From NCBI GenBank assembly GCA_024645155.1, contig JAHEGF010000096.1, positions 1 to 11,206 of the forward strand: 11,206 nt of DNA. The letters are read 5' to 3'. The notes under the pieces were generated by a model that saw only the letters and a list, made by a program, of their open reading frames with translations, did not search any database and was not told the DNA's origin. The position numbers and the translations under genes are program-made. Positions 1-7,539 of the stretch are shown here, piece by piece (position 1 is the stretch's first letter; every line of letters starts with the position of its first letter). This DNA comes from Phyllobacteriaceae bacterium (lineage in GTDB: Bacteria; Pseudomonadota; Alphaproteobacteria; Rhizobiales; Rhizobiaceae).

Positions 1-411
1 AAAGGCAAGACCGTCTCCAAAGCGGTGGCGTCGCCCAAAGTCGCGCCGAAGAGTGAAATACGGATCGCAAATGCTGCGGATTTCCCCGGCGAACAGCCGG
101 TAGGAACCAAGAAGCCCAGCGGCGGAAAAGCCGACAATCTCACGCGTATCAAGGGCATTGGCCCGGCCAACGAAAAGAAACTGAACGGCCTGGGGATCTG
201 GCGCTTCGACCAGATCGCGGTCTGGCGCAAGAAACAGATAGACTGGGTTGGTTCCTATCTTTCTTTCGCGGGGCGCATTGAACGTGAGGAATGGGTAAAG
301 CAAGCCAAGCTTCTTGCCCGTGGGAAAGATACAGAGTTTTCCAGGCGGGTGGACAAGGGCAGTGTTCCGACCAGCCGAACTGCAGCGCGCACCAAGGGAG
401 GCAAGGCATGA
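1..411 (+). CDS. C-terminal part of a protein with a helix-hairpin-helix tail (possibly LivG extension)
   Basis: This is an open frame with no stop from base 1 to the TGA at 409-411, so the gene almost certainly begins upstream of the window; the GTG at 25 lies in-frame but has no convincing ribosome site. The first part is a low-complexity, Lys/Pro/Ala-rich linker. It is followed at about 136-230 by a helix-hairpin-helix-like core (LTRIKGIGPANEKKL), then WVGSYLSFAGRIEREEWVKQ, and a basic tail ending TKGGKA. From family knowledge, this module closely resembles the C-terminal extension of NuoE in Rhizobiales and a related tail on some L21 ribosomal proteins. The stop overlaps the livF start in an ATGA, so the two are co-translated. 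Because livG normally precedes livF, I infer that this is a C-terminal extension of LivG or a small linker protein in the liv operon; a NuoE gene here would be unexpected. Its function is unknown. DNA binding is not implied, since such domains often mediate protein contacts. Confidence 0.7.
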   Translation, partial: KGKTVSKAVASPKVAPKSEIRIANAADFPGEQPVGTKKPSGGKADNLTRIKGIGPANEKKLNGLGIWRFDQIAVWRKKQIDWVGSYLSFAGRIEREEWVKQAKLLARGKDTEFSRRVDKGSVPTSRTAARTKGGKA

Positions 412-1142
412 CCAGCGAAGCCAAGCCGATGCTCTCCATCAACGGCGTCGAAACATATTACGGGAAAATCGTGGCTCTTCGCGGCGTCGATCTCACCGTC
501 AATCAGGGTGAAATCGTCACATTGATCGGCGCCAATGGCGCCGGCAAGTCGACCCTGATGATGACCATCTGCGGGAACCCCAAGGCCCGTAAAGGGTCGA
601 TTGTATATGACGGCACCGAAATTGCAGGAATGCCCACTCACGAAATCATGCGCATGGGAATTGCACAATCGCCGGAGGGCCGGAGAATTTTTCCACGCAT
701 GAGTGTCATGGAAAACCTGCAAATGGGCGCGATGCTTGTCGACGACGAGCATTTCGACGACGATCTCAAGCGGACGTTCGAGCTGTTCCCGATTCTCAAG
801 GAACGCTCTGCTCAACGCGGCGGCACACTGTCTGGTGGTGAACAGCAAATGCTAGCCATAGCACGCGCGCTGATGAGCCGGCCGCGACTGCTGCTGCTTG
901 ATGAGCCGTCACTAGGCTTGGCACCACTGATCGTCAAACAGATTTTCGAAGTTGTGCGTGAGCTCAATCGGAACCAGGGACTGACGGTATTCCTTGTCGA
1001 GCAGAATGCGTTTCACGCACTAAAACTCGCCCACCGAGGTTATGTCATGGTCAATGGCAATATCACCATGAGTGGAACAGGGGCCGAACTACTCAAACGG
1101 GAAGAGGTTCGTGCGGCCTATCTCGAAGGCGGAAGGCATTAG
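408..1142 (+). CDS. livF: Branched-chain amino acid ABC transporter ATPase LivF
   Basis: This 244-residue cytoplasmic ATPase subunit powers import of branched-chain (or other) amino acids; it normally pairs with LivG on the LivH/LivM permease. Visible motifs are Walker A GANGAGKST (residues 41-49), the Q-loop region IAQSPEGRRIFPRMSV (about 85-100), the ABC signature LSGGEQQ (141-147), Walker B LLLLDEP (161-167), and VEQN (197-200) where other ABC ATPases have the H-loop histidine. VEQN and the short length are typical of LivF rather than LivG. The ATG at 408 is chosen because GGGAGG (396-401) lies 6 nt upstream and the start overlaps the preceding stop as ATGA. A longer in-frame start at 291 would only add unrelated residues. 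The next gene follows after 8 bp. Substrate specificity cannot be read from this subunit. Confidence 0.95.
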   Translation: MTSEAKPMLSINGVETYYGKIVALRGVDLTVNQGEIVTLIGANGAGKSTLMMTICGNPKARKGSIVYDGTEIAGMPTHEIMRMGIAQSPEGRRIFPRMSVMENLQMGAMLVDDEHFDDDLKRTFELFPILKERSAQRGGTLSGGEQQMLAIARALMSRPRLLLLDEPSLGLAPLIVKQIFEVVRELNRNQGLTVFLVEQNAFHALKLAHRGYVMVNGNITMSGTGAELLKREEVRAAYLEGGRH

Positions 1143-1150
1143 GAAAAATC

Positions 1151-1504
1151 ATGGAACACGCCAATAGCCTGTTTTGGGAAGTCACCTTTTGGGAATTCGT
1201 GCTGGTCACCGTTGCATTGGGCGGCGGAGCCGCTTTCATGACTGGACGAGCCACGGCCAACGAGTGGCTCAGCGTCGGGCAGCTCGTATTATACATGTGC
1301 CTACTGGCGCTTGCAGTCCGATTTATCCATTTTGCGTTGTTTCGCGGAACCTTGCTGTCGTTCCAATATTACATCGCGGATTTGATAGTTTTACTGGCCA
1401 TCTCTTTTTTCGGACGGCGGTTGATGCGTTCCAGGCAAATGGCTACGCAATATGGATTCGAATATGAACGGGCCGGACTCCTGGGCTGGAGGCTGCGACG
1501 TTAA
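1151..1504 (+). CDS. Small three-helix membrane protein, DUF6867-like, in liv operon
   Basis: This 117-residue hydrophobic protein has three likely membrane helices at about residues 14-32, 43-64 and 72-88, followed by a basic tail (FGRRLMRSRQ and a final LGWRLRR) that should lie in the cytoplasm. The motifs RFIHFALFRGTLLSFQYY and RSRQMATQY match my memory of the DUF6867 family, which in Rhizobiales sits between livF and livK. The ATG at 1151 is supported by AGGA (1141-1144) 6 nt upstream, overlapping the livF stop; the 8-bp gap indicates the same operon. The role is unknown. Its constant company with liv genes suggests an accessory or assembly factor of the permease, which is inference. No enzyme motif is visible. 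The family name is from recall and was not searched. Confidence 0.85.
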   Translation: MEHANSLFWEVTFWEFVLVTVALGGGAAFMTGRATANEWLSVGQLVLYMCLLALAVRFIHFALFRGTLLSFQYYIADLIVLLAISFFGRRLMRSRQMATQYGFEYERAGLLGWRLRR

Positions 1505-1655
1505 GACTATTCGAATTGTCCGGCATTAGGCCTTTATTTTGTACAAATTTTGGGCTTTCATGCCGGCCAAGCGGACAGGGCTCCGCAAAGCTGAATCGGG
1601 TTATGACACCATCCCGGACAGCGCGTTGTATTACCGGTGTCCTATGGGAGTTAAC
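1505..1655 (+). promoter_or_regulatory. livK leader region with palindrome and hairpins
   Basis: This 151-bp gap separates the DUF6867-like gene from livK. It contains a perfect 10-bp palindrome TTTGTACAAA (1538-1547); a short hairpin GCGGA/TCCGC (1571-1575 with 1582-1586); and an inverted repeat GACACC/GGTGTC (1605-1610 with 1636-1641) that ends just before the livK ribosome site GGGAG (1646-1650). None is followed by a T-run, so none is an evident terminator. Such a gap allows a separate livK promoter, as expected when the binding protein is made in excess of the membrane parts. I could not pick a convincing -35/-10 pair. Confidence 0.4.
1646..1650 (+). promoter_or_regulatory. Ribosome binding site of livK
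   Basis: GGGAG lies 5 nt before the ATG at 1656 and decides that start over the upstream in-frame codon at 1539. It lies 5 nt after the right arm of an inverted repeat (1605-1610 with 1636-1641), so leader folding or an antisense RNA carrying CUCCC could influence access. Confidence 0.7.
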
Positions 1656-2756
1656 ATGAAAAAGGCACTTTTGGCTGGCGTTGCGTTGAGTTTCGCGATG
1701 TCTACTGCCGCTTACGCAGATATCTTAATCGCCACTGCCGGCCCGATGACTGGCCAGTATGCGTCATTTGGCGAACAGATGAGAACTGGTGCCGAACAGG
1801 CTGTGGCGGACATCAATGCCGCCGGTGGCGTCAACGGCGAAATGTTGAAGCTTCAGATTGGCGATGATGCTTGCGATCCGAAACAGGCTGTTGCAGTTGC
1901 CAACCAGTTTGCTGGTGACGGCGTTGTATTTGTTGCAGGTCACTTCTGTTCGGGTTCGTCCATTCCGGCTTCCGCCGTGTATGCTGACGAAGGCATCGTT
2001 CAGATTTCACCAGCATCGACCAACCCGAAATTTACCGACGAACGTCCCGGAAACGGTGTTTATCGCGTATGCGGACGCGATGACCAGCAGGGTGAAACCG
2101 CTGGCGCATACCTGAATTCTCAATTCGGTGACAAGAAAGTCGCATTTGTTCACGACAAGACCGCCTACGGCAAGGGTCTGGCTGATGCGACAATGGCCGC
2201 TTATGAGGCAGGCGGTGGCAAACCGGCTCTTTACGAAGCCTATACGGCCGGCGAAAAGGATTACTCGGCGCTCGTTTCCAAGCTGAAAGCCGAAGGCATA
2301 GGAGTCCTTTATGTCGGCGGTTATCACACGGAAGCAGGCCTGATGATCCGTCAGGCGCGTGAACAGGGTATGGCCGACCTTCAGCTGATGTCCGGCGATG
2401 CACTGGTGACCGACGAATATTGGGCGATTACCGGCGATGCTGGCGAAGGCACGTTGATGACCTTCTCTCCTGATCCGCGCAAGAGCCCATCGGCTGCTGA
2501 AGTGGTTGCCAAGCTGGAAGGAGCCGGCAAGACGACCGAAGGCTACGTCATGTACACCTATGCCGCAATACAGGCATGGGCGGATGCTGCCAAGGCTGCC
2601 GGTTCAACCGATTTCGACAAGGTTGTGGCTGCACTCAATGACGGCGAGTTCTCAACGGTTCTTGGAAGCCTGTCCTTTGACGACAAGGGCGACGTCTCGT
2701 TGCCTGGTTATGTCTTCTACGAGTGGAAAGGCGGAAAATACGACCAGATCAACTAA
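1656..2756 (+). CDS. livK: Branched-chain amino acid ABC transporter periplasmic binding protein LivK
   Basis: This 366-residue type I periplasmic binding protein captures leucine/isoleucine/valine-type ligands for the LivHMGF importer. Residues 1-21 are a Sec signal peptide (MKKALLAGV, hydrophobic core, AYA then D), so the mature protein should start near DILIATAGPMTGQYASFGEQ. Features shared with E. coli LIV-binding protein include DACDPKQAVAVAN (71-83), GHFCSGSS with Cys73 and Cys98 as the likely disulfide, ISPAST (117-122), RVCGRDDQQG (137-146) and YVGGYHTEAG, whose Glu is a likely ligand contact. Cys139 is an extra cysteine. The start at 1656 is chosen because it gives the signal peptide and has GGGAG at 1646-1650, 5 nt upstream; an in-frame start at 1539 would add 39 non-conserved residues. 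The gene is followed by a strong terminator and closes the liv cluster. The exact ligand range is uncertain, since paralogues bind varied amino acids. Confidence 0.93.
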   Translation: MKKALLAGVALSFAMSTAAYADILIATAGPMTGQYASFGEQMRTGAEQAVADINAAGGVNGEMLKLQIGDDACDPKQAVAVANQFAGDGVVFVAGHFCSGSSIPASAVYADEGIVQISPASTNPKFTDERPGNGVYRVCGRDDQQGETAGAYLNSQFGDKKVAFVHDKTAYGKGLADATMAAYEAGGGKPALYEAYTAGEKDYSALVSKLKAEGIGVLYVGGYHTEAGLMIRQAREQGMADLQLMSGDALVTDEYWAITGDAGEGTLMTFSPDPRKSPSAAEVVAKLEGAGKTTEGYVMYTYAAIQAWADAAKAAGSTDFDKVVAALNDGEFSTVLGSLSFDDKGDVSLPGYVFYEWKGGKYDQIN

Positions 2757-2780
2757 GATCAGGCGTTCGCCGATATCGAT

Positions 2781-2810
2781 AACCCGGGGCAGAAATGCTC
2801 CGGGTTTTTT
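2781..2810 (+). terminator. Intrinsic terminator after livK
   Basis: A 10-bp stem, AACCCGGGGC (2781-2790) with GCTCCGGGTT (2797-2806), contains a single G-T wobble and closes a 6-nt loop AGAAAT; it runs directly into a T-tract (six T from 2805 to 2810). It begins 24 bp after the livK stop. The form is a textbook rho-independent terminator and ends the liv transcript before pyc. Confidence 0.92.
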
Positions 2811-2912
2811 GTATGTGCCGGATAAGATATACCAAAGCCGCTTCTATTGCGCCGGGGTATAGGGGGCGATAAACACCGGCTGACCCGTTCAATCCGTCTG
2901 TGAGTAATTTCC
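2811..2912 (+). promoter_or_regulatory. pyc upstream region
   Basis: Because a strong terminator precedes it, this 102-bp stretch should hold the pyc promoter. An imperfect inverted repeat GCCGGGGT/ACACCGGC (2851-2858 with 2873-2880, one mismatch) surrounds a purine-rich loop. I see no clear -35/-10 pair. The only ribosome-site candidate is a weak GTGAG at 2900-2904. Confidence 0.35.
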
Positions 2913-5900
2913 TTGCCGATCACAAAAATCCTCGTCGCCAACCGGTCTGAAATCGCCATCCGGGTTTTCAGGGCTGCCAATGAACTCGGACTGAAGACGG
3001 TCGCGATCTGGGCCGAAGAAGACAAGTATTCGCTGCATCGTTTCAAGGCAGACGAATCCTACCCGATTGGCCGCGGCCCGCATCTCAAAAAGGATTTTGG
3101 GCCGATCGAGAGCTATCTTTCGATCGATGAGGTTATCCGTGTGGCGCTGGCAAGCGGGGCCGATGCAATACACCCTGGTTATGGCCTGCTTTCGGAAAGC
3201 CCGGAATTTGCCGAAGCATGCGCCGCGAACGGTATTACCTTCATTGGACCAACGGCCGATACCATGCGGCGGCTTGGAAACAAGGTGGCTGCTCGCGATC
3301 TGGCTCTGGAAGTTGGTGTTCCTGTCGTCCCGGCTACCAAGCCGCTTCCCGATGACCTGCGCGAAGTCAGGAAAATGGCAGATGCCGTCGGATTTCCGGT
3401 GATGCTCAAGGCTTCGTGGGGCGGCGGCGGCCGCGGCATGCGGGTAATACGTGGTGCGGACGCGCTCGAACAGGAAGTCACCGAAGCCAAACGCGAGGCT
3501 ATGGCAGCCTTCGGCAAGGATGAAGTCTACCTGGAAAAGCTGGTCGAGAAGGCACGCCACGTGGAAGTCCAGGTCCTCGGCGACACCCATGGCAACGTGG
3601 TACACCTTTTTGAACGGGACTGCTCAATTCAACGGCGCAACCAGAAAGTTGTCGAGCGTGCACCGGCGCCTTATCTCAGTGATATACAGCGCGCGGAAAT
3701 CTCAGGCTATGCCATCAAGTTGGCGCAGGCCACCAATTATGTTGGTGCCGGTACTGTCGAGTTTCTCATGGATACCGAAAACGGCGAATTCTATTTCATC
3801 GAGGTCAATCCGCGTATCCAGGTAGAGCACACCGTTACCGAGGAAGTCACCGGGATCGACATCGTCAAGGCGCAGATTCATATTCTCGATGGCGAAAGGA
3901 TCGGTGACGAGCGGTCCGGGGTGCCGGCGCAAGAAGATATCCGCCTGAACGGCCATGCCCTGCAATGCCGTATTACCACCGAAGATCCGGAGCAGAATTT
4001 CATACCCGACTACGGGCGCATTACAGCATATCGCGGGGCTACGGGATTTGGCATCCGTCTCGATGGAGGAACCGCCTATTCCGGTGCGGTGATCACCCGA
4101 TACTACGATCCGCTTCTGGAAAAGGTTACCGCATGGGCGCCAACCCCGTTGGAAGCGATAAGGCGCATGGATCGCGCATTGCGGGAGTTCCGTATTCGCG
4201 GCGTGGCGACAAACCTGACCTTCCTGGAAGCGATCATCGGTCACCAGAAATTCCGTGACAACAGCTATACAACCCAGTTCATCGACAATACCCCGGAACT
4301 GTTTGCCCGGGTCAGGCGCCAGGACCGGGCAACCAAACTGCTGACCTATCTGGCGGATGTGACAGTCAACGGGCACCCCGAAGCACGCAACCGCGCGCGG
4401 CCGAAAGACGATCTGCCGACGCCGGTCGTACCGTTCTTCGGCGGAGGCGTGCCAGACGGCACGAAACAGCTGCTTGACAAATCGGGCCCGGAAAAATTTT
4501 CGCAGTGGATGCGTGAACAAAGCCAGGTGCTGGTGACCGATACCACCATGCGCGATGGCCACCAGTCACTGCTTGCAACGCGGATGCGAACCCATGACAT
4601 TGTTGCCATAGCGGCCACCTATGCCCGTGCGTTGCCGCAGCTCCTGTCGCTTGAGTGCTGGGGTGGCGCAACATTCGATGTTGCCATGCGGTTCCTGACA
4701 GAGGACCCGTGGGAACGTCTCCACCTGGTTCGTGAGGCCGCGCCCAACTTATTGCTGCAGATGCTTTTGCGCGGAGCAAACGGCGTCGGTTACACAAACT
4801 ATCCGGACAATGTCGTGCGCCATTTCATCGCGCAGGCGGCCGCCGGCGGGGTTGATTTATTCCGGGTATTCGATTGCTTGAACTGGGTCGACAATATGCG
4901 TGTCGCCATGGATGCGGTTCGTTCAAAGAACAAGCTGTGCGAAGCCGCGATTTGCTACACGGGGAATATCCTTGATCCCGATCGCGCAAAGTACGACCTG
5001 AAGTACTACGTTTCGCTGGCGCGCGAACTGGAACAGGCCGGAGCCCACATCATTGCCATCAAGGACATGGCCGGACTTTTGCGCCCGGCCGCGGCAACCG
5101 CCTTGTTCAAGGCTTTGCGCGAGGCAACCGACCTGCCACTTCACTTCCATACGCACGATACATCGGGCATTGCTGCCGCCACGGTCCTTGCCGCGGCCGA
5201 AAACGGAGTCGATGCTATAGACGCCGCGATGGATGCGTTGTCCGGAAACACTTCGCAACCCTGTCTCGGATCAATTGTTGAAGCGCTCCGCGGAACGGAT
5301 CGCGACAGCGGTCTTGATCCGCATTGGATCCGGCGGATTTCGTTTTACTGGGAAGCGGTGCGCAACCAGTACTGTGCATTTGAAAGCGACCTGAAGGGCC
5401 CTGCCTCGGAAGTTTATCTTCATGAAATGCCGGGTGGGCAGTTTACCAACCTGAAAGAGCAGGCGCGGTCGCTTGGACTGGAAACACGCTGGCACGAGGT
5501 GGCGCAGGCCTATCACGATGTCAACATGATGTTTGGCGACATCGTCAAGGTTACGCCGTCTTCGAAAGTGGTCGGCGACATGGCCCTGATGATGGTCAGC
5601 CAGGATTTGACGATCGCCGAGGTTGAGGCCGCCGACAATGAAATCGCTTTTCCGGAATCGGTGGTCTCAATGTTGCGCGGCGATCTTGGCCAGCCGCCCG
5701 GCGGATGGCCGCCCGCTCTACAACGCAAGGTGCTGAAAGGCGAAGCGCCGATTACCACACGGCCGGGTGCGCTGCTAAAGGATACCAATCTTGCCGCGGC
5801 AAGGATCGATGCGGAAAAGGCCGTTGGCCGGGAAATCAGTGAATTCGAGTTTGCATCGTCGCTGATGTATCCGAAGGTGTTCCAAGACTTTGTTCAGGCT

Positions 5901-6374
5901 GCGGAAAATTATGGTCCGGTCAGCACGCTTTCCACGCCGGTGTATTTCTACGGCATGAGGCCCGAAGACGAGATATTCGTCGAAATCGAACGCGGAAAGA
6001 CGCTCGTGGTCCGCTGCCTGGCTGTCGGAGAAACCGATGAAAAGGGCATGGTTACGGTTTTCTTCGAGCTTAATGGGCAACCACGGCGTATCAAGGTGCC
6101 TGACCGGGTTCACGGGGCATCGGCTGCGATGGCCCGCCCGAAAGCCGAACCGGGCAATCCGGCTCATGTCGGGGCGCCAATGCCCGGTGTGATTTCAACC
6201 CTGGCGGTTGCTGGCGGCCAGAAAGTCGTCGCCGGTGATGTACTTGTTTCCATTGAGGCGATGAAAATGGAAACAGCCATTCACGCGGAGCGCGACGGGA
6301 CAATTGCCGAGGTGCACGTGAAGGCAGGCGATCAGATCGACGCCAAGGACCTGCTGGTTGTCTATGAAGGCTGA
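2913..6374 (+). CDS. pyc: Pyruvate carboxylase (single-chain, biotin-dependent)
   Basis: This cytoplasmic enzyme converts pyruvate, bicarbonate and ATP to oxaloacetate, refilling the TCA cycle. Its 1153 residues match the family's full length. Domains in order: biotin carboxylase (1 to about 450) with the glycine-rich ATP loop KASWGGGGRGMR from Lys166 and EVNPRIQVEH (297-306, catalytic Glu305); acetyl-CoA allosteric residues Arg427 and Arg472; carboxyltransferase with DTTMRDGHQS (543-552), the carboxylated Lys717 in IKDMAG, metal ligands His746 and His748 in HFHTHD, and catalytic Thr881 in KVTPSS; and the biotin carrier domain (about 1085-1153) with EAMKMET and biotinyl Lys1118. After the inter-domain linker the numbering is one less than in R. 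etli PYC (Lys718, Thr882, Lys1119), as I recall it. An in-frame TGA at 2901-2903 limits the start, so TTG at 2913 is preferred, giving MPITKILVANRSEIAIRV, which matches the family N-terminus. All catalytic residues are present, so the enzyme should be active and acetyl-CoA responsive. Confidence 0.98.
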   Translation: MPITKILVANRSEIAIRVFRAANELGLKTVAIWAEEDKYSLHRFKADESYPIGRGPHLKKDFGPIESYLSIDEVIRVALASGADAIHPGYGLLSESPEFAEACAANGITFIGPTADTMRRLGNKVAARDLALEVGVPVVPATKPLPDDLREVRKMADAVGFPVMLKASWGGGGRGMRVIRGADALEQEVTEAKREAMAAFGKDEVYLEKLVEKARHVEVQVLGDTHGNVVHLFERDCSIQRRNQKVVERAPAPYLSDIQRAEISGYAIKLAQATNYVGAGTVEFLMDTENGEFYFIEVNPRIQVEHTVTEEVTGIDIVKAQIHILDGERIGDERSGVPAQEDIRLNGHALQCRITTEDPEQNFIPDYGRITAYRGATGFGIRLDGGTAYSGAVITRYYDPLLEKVTAWAPTPLEAIRRMDRALREFRIRGVATNLTFLEAIIGHQKFRDNSYTTQFIDNTPELFARVRRQDRATKLLTYLADVTVNGHPEARNRARPKDDLPTPVVPFFGGGVPDGTKQLLDKSGPEKFSQWMREQSQVLVTDTTMRDGHQSLLATRMRTHDIVAIAATYARALPQLLSLECWGGATFDVAMRFLTEDPWERLHLVREAAPNLLLQMLLRGANGVGYTNYPDNVVRHFIAQAAAGGVDLFRVFDCLNWVDNMRVAMDAVRSKNKLCEAAICYTGNILDPDRAKYDLKYYVSLARELEQAGAHIIAIKDMAGLLRPAAATALFKALREATDLPLHFHTHDTSGIAAATVLAAAENGVDAIDAAMDALSGNTSQPCLGSIVEALRGTDRDSGLDPHWIRRISFYWEAVRNQYCAFESDLKGPASEVYLHEMPGGQFTNLKEQARSLGLETRWHEVAQAYHDVNMMFGDIVKVTPSSKVVGDMALMMVSQDLTIAEVEAADNEIAFPESVVSMLRGDLGQPPGGWPPALQRKVLKGEAPITTRPGALLKDTNLAAARIDAEKAVGREISEFEFASSLMYPKVFQDFVQAAENYGPVSTLSTPVYFYGMRPEDEIFVEIERGKTLVVRCLAVGETDEKGMVTVFFELNGQPRRIKVPDRVHGASAAMARPKAEPGNPAHVGAPMPGVISTLAVAGGQKVVAGDVLVSIEAMKMETAIHAERDGTIAEVHVKAGDQIDAKDLLVVYEG

Positions 6375-7539
6375 TCGCCTCAAACCGGAATTGCGTTCGG
6401 TCGCGATGTTTCCTTGTCAACGCAGGGCTGTGTCGGCGCTTTTTCTGGCAAACGGGTTCACAGTTGGAAACTGGGCGCCCAAAATCCCTGAATTTGCTGC
6501 GCGACTGGGGCTATCGGAGAGCGGGATCGGTCTAATGATCTTGGTATTCGGAATCGGTTCGCTGGTTGCCATGCCGGTTGTTGGAGCGTTGATTGCACGG
6601 CTTGGGTCACAAATTGTTGTGCGGGTGACCGCTGTTCCAACCACATTTGTAATTCTGGCGATATCTGTTGCTCCCAATATACCGCTGGCTGCGGTTGTGA
6701 TGCTGGTTTCCGGTGCGGCGATCGGGGGAATGGACGTGGCCATGAATGCCAATGCAGTGGTGGTCGAGCGTTCGATGAAACGATCGATCATGTCATCGTG
6801 CCACGGGTTCTGGAGCCTTGGTGGTCTTGTCGGAGCTGCGTTTGGCGGTTTGGCTATCGCGAAATTCGGAATACTCGGCCACGCCGTTGTCACAACAACG
6901 ATAGCGGCGGCGCTTGTTGCCTATGCCTGGTCAAAGATCCATAGCGACAAAGTTCTGGCTTCGCGCAAGCACGAGAACATGCGCTTTCCCACAATACCTC
7001 TTCCCTATCTGATAGGTTTGATTGCCTTGTTTTCAATGATCCCCGAAGGAGCTGCGCTTGACTGGAGCGCGCTTTACCTGCGGCAGGATTTCGGAGCCGA
7101 CGTTGCGATGTCCGGACTTGCCTTTGCAGCACTTTCAGCCACCATGGCCGTTGTACGATTTGCAGGTGATCCCGTGCGCGATTATCTAGGCGCTATCCTG
7201 ACGCTCCGGATATGTGCGATTTCCGGATGCCTCGGTTTCCTTATTGCCGGATTTGCACAGTCGGAGGCGGTTGCGATAATAGGATTTGGCTTGGCGGGTA
7301 TCGGTATAGCCAACATGGTGCCAATTGCATTTTCCGCAGCAGGAAACCTGCCAGGCCTCGCTCCCGGGATTGGAATTTCGGTGGTTACTGCGATGGGGTA
7401 TTCGGGGATCCTGCTTGCACCGTCAGCCATCGGTCTCATTGCGGAATCGACCGGATTTGCGCCGATTTTTGCGGCGCTCCCCCTTATGTTTCTCGTCGTT
7501 TTGGCCCTGTCAGGTCTTGCCCGTTACGCAGATGGCTAG
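6364..7539 (+). CDS. MFS transporter, MosC/YbjJ-like
   Basis: This inner-membrane protein of about 391 residues has some 12 hydrophobic segments. The N-terminal region (RRAVSALFLANGFTVGNWAP), the GGMDVAMNANAVVVERS stretch (about 122-138) and the following SSCHGFWSLGGLVG resemble the MosC/YbjJ-like branch of the major facilitator superfamily, as recalled; members are putative exporters or sugar-type transporters, and the substrate here is unknown. The start is uncertain. ATG 6364 overlaps the pyc 3' end by 11 bp, suggesting translational coupling; TTG 6358 and ATG 6406 are in-frame alternatives, and none has a strong ribosome site. The stop overlaps that of the convergent LysR gene in a shared CTAG. 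Its link to pyruvate carboxylation is positional only. Confidence 0.85.
   Translation: MKADRLKPELRSVAMFPCQRRAVSALFLANGFTVGNWAPKIPEFAARLGLSESGIGLMILVFGIGSLVAMPVVGALIARLGSQIVVRVTAVPTTFVILAISVAPNIPLAAVVMLVSGAAIGGMDVAMNANAVVVERSMKRSIMSSCHGFWSLGGLVGAAFGGLAIAKFGILGHAVVTTTIAAALVAYAWSKIHSDKVLASRKHENMRFPTIPLPYLIGLIALFSMIPEGAALDWSALYLRQDFGADVAMSGLAFAALSATMAVVRFAGDPVRDYLGAILTLRICAISGCLGFLIAGFAQSEAVAIIGFGLAGIGIANMVPIAFSAAGNLPGLAPGIGISVVTAMGYSGILLAPSAIGLIAESTGFAPIFAALPLMFLVVLALSGLARYADG

Noticed and set aside
291..407. Longer livF start at 291
   Set aside because: It would add 39 Cys/Gln-rich residues read out of frame with the upstream gene; the ATG at 408 has a good ribosome site and gives the normal LivF length.
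255..848. Minus-strand open frame of 197 codons
   Set aside because: It is antisense to the helix-hairpin-helix tail and livF, both of which are convincing; no ribosome site or domain.
1571..1586. Hairpin GCGGA/TCCGC as a terminator before livK
   Set aside because: The stem is only 5 bp and no T-run follows; at most a leader structure.
1539..1655. N-terminal extension of livK from 1539
   Set aside because: It would bury a clear Sec signal peptide that begins exactly at 1656 after a ribosome site.
3702..4562. Minus-strand open frame of 286 codons
   Set aside because: It is antisense to pyc, whose protein matches its family throughout; the translated product is His/Arg/Cys-rich with no known motif.
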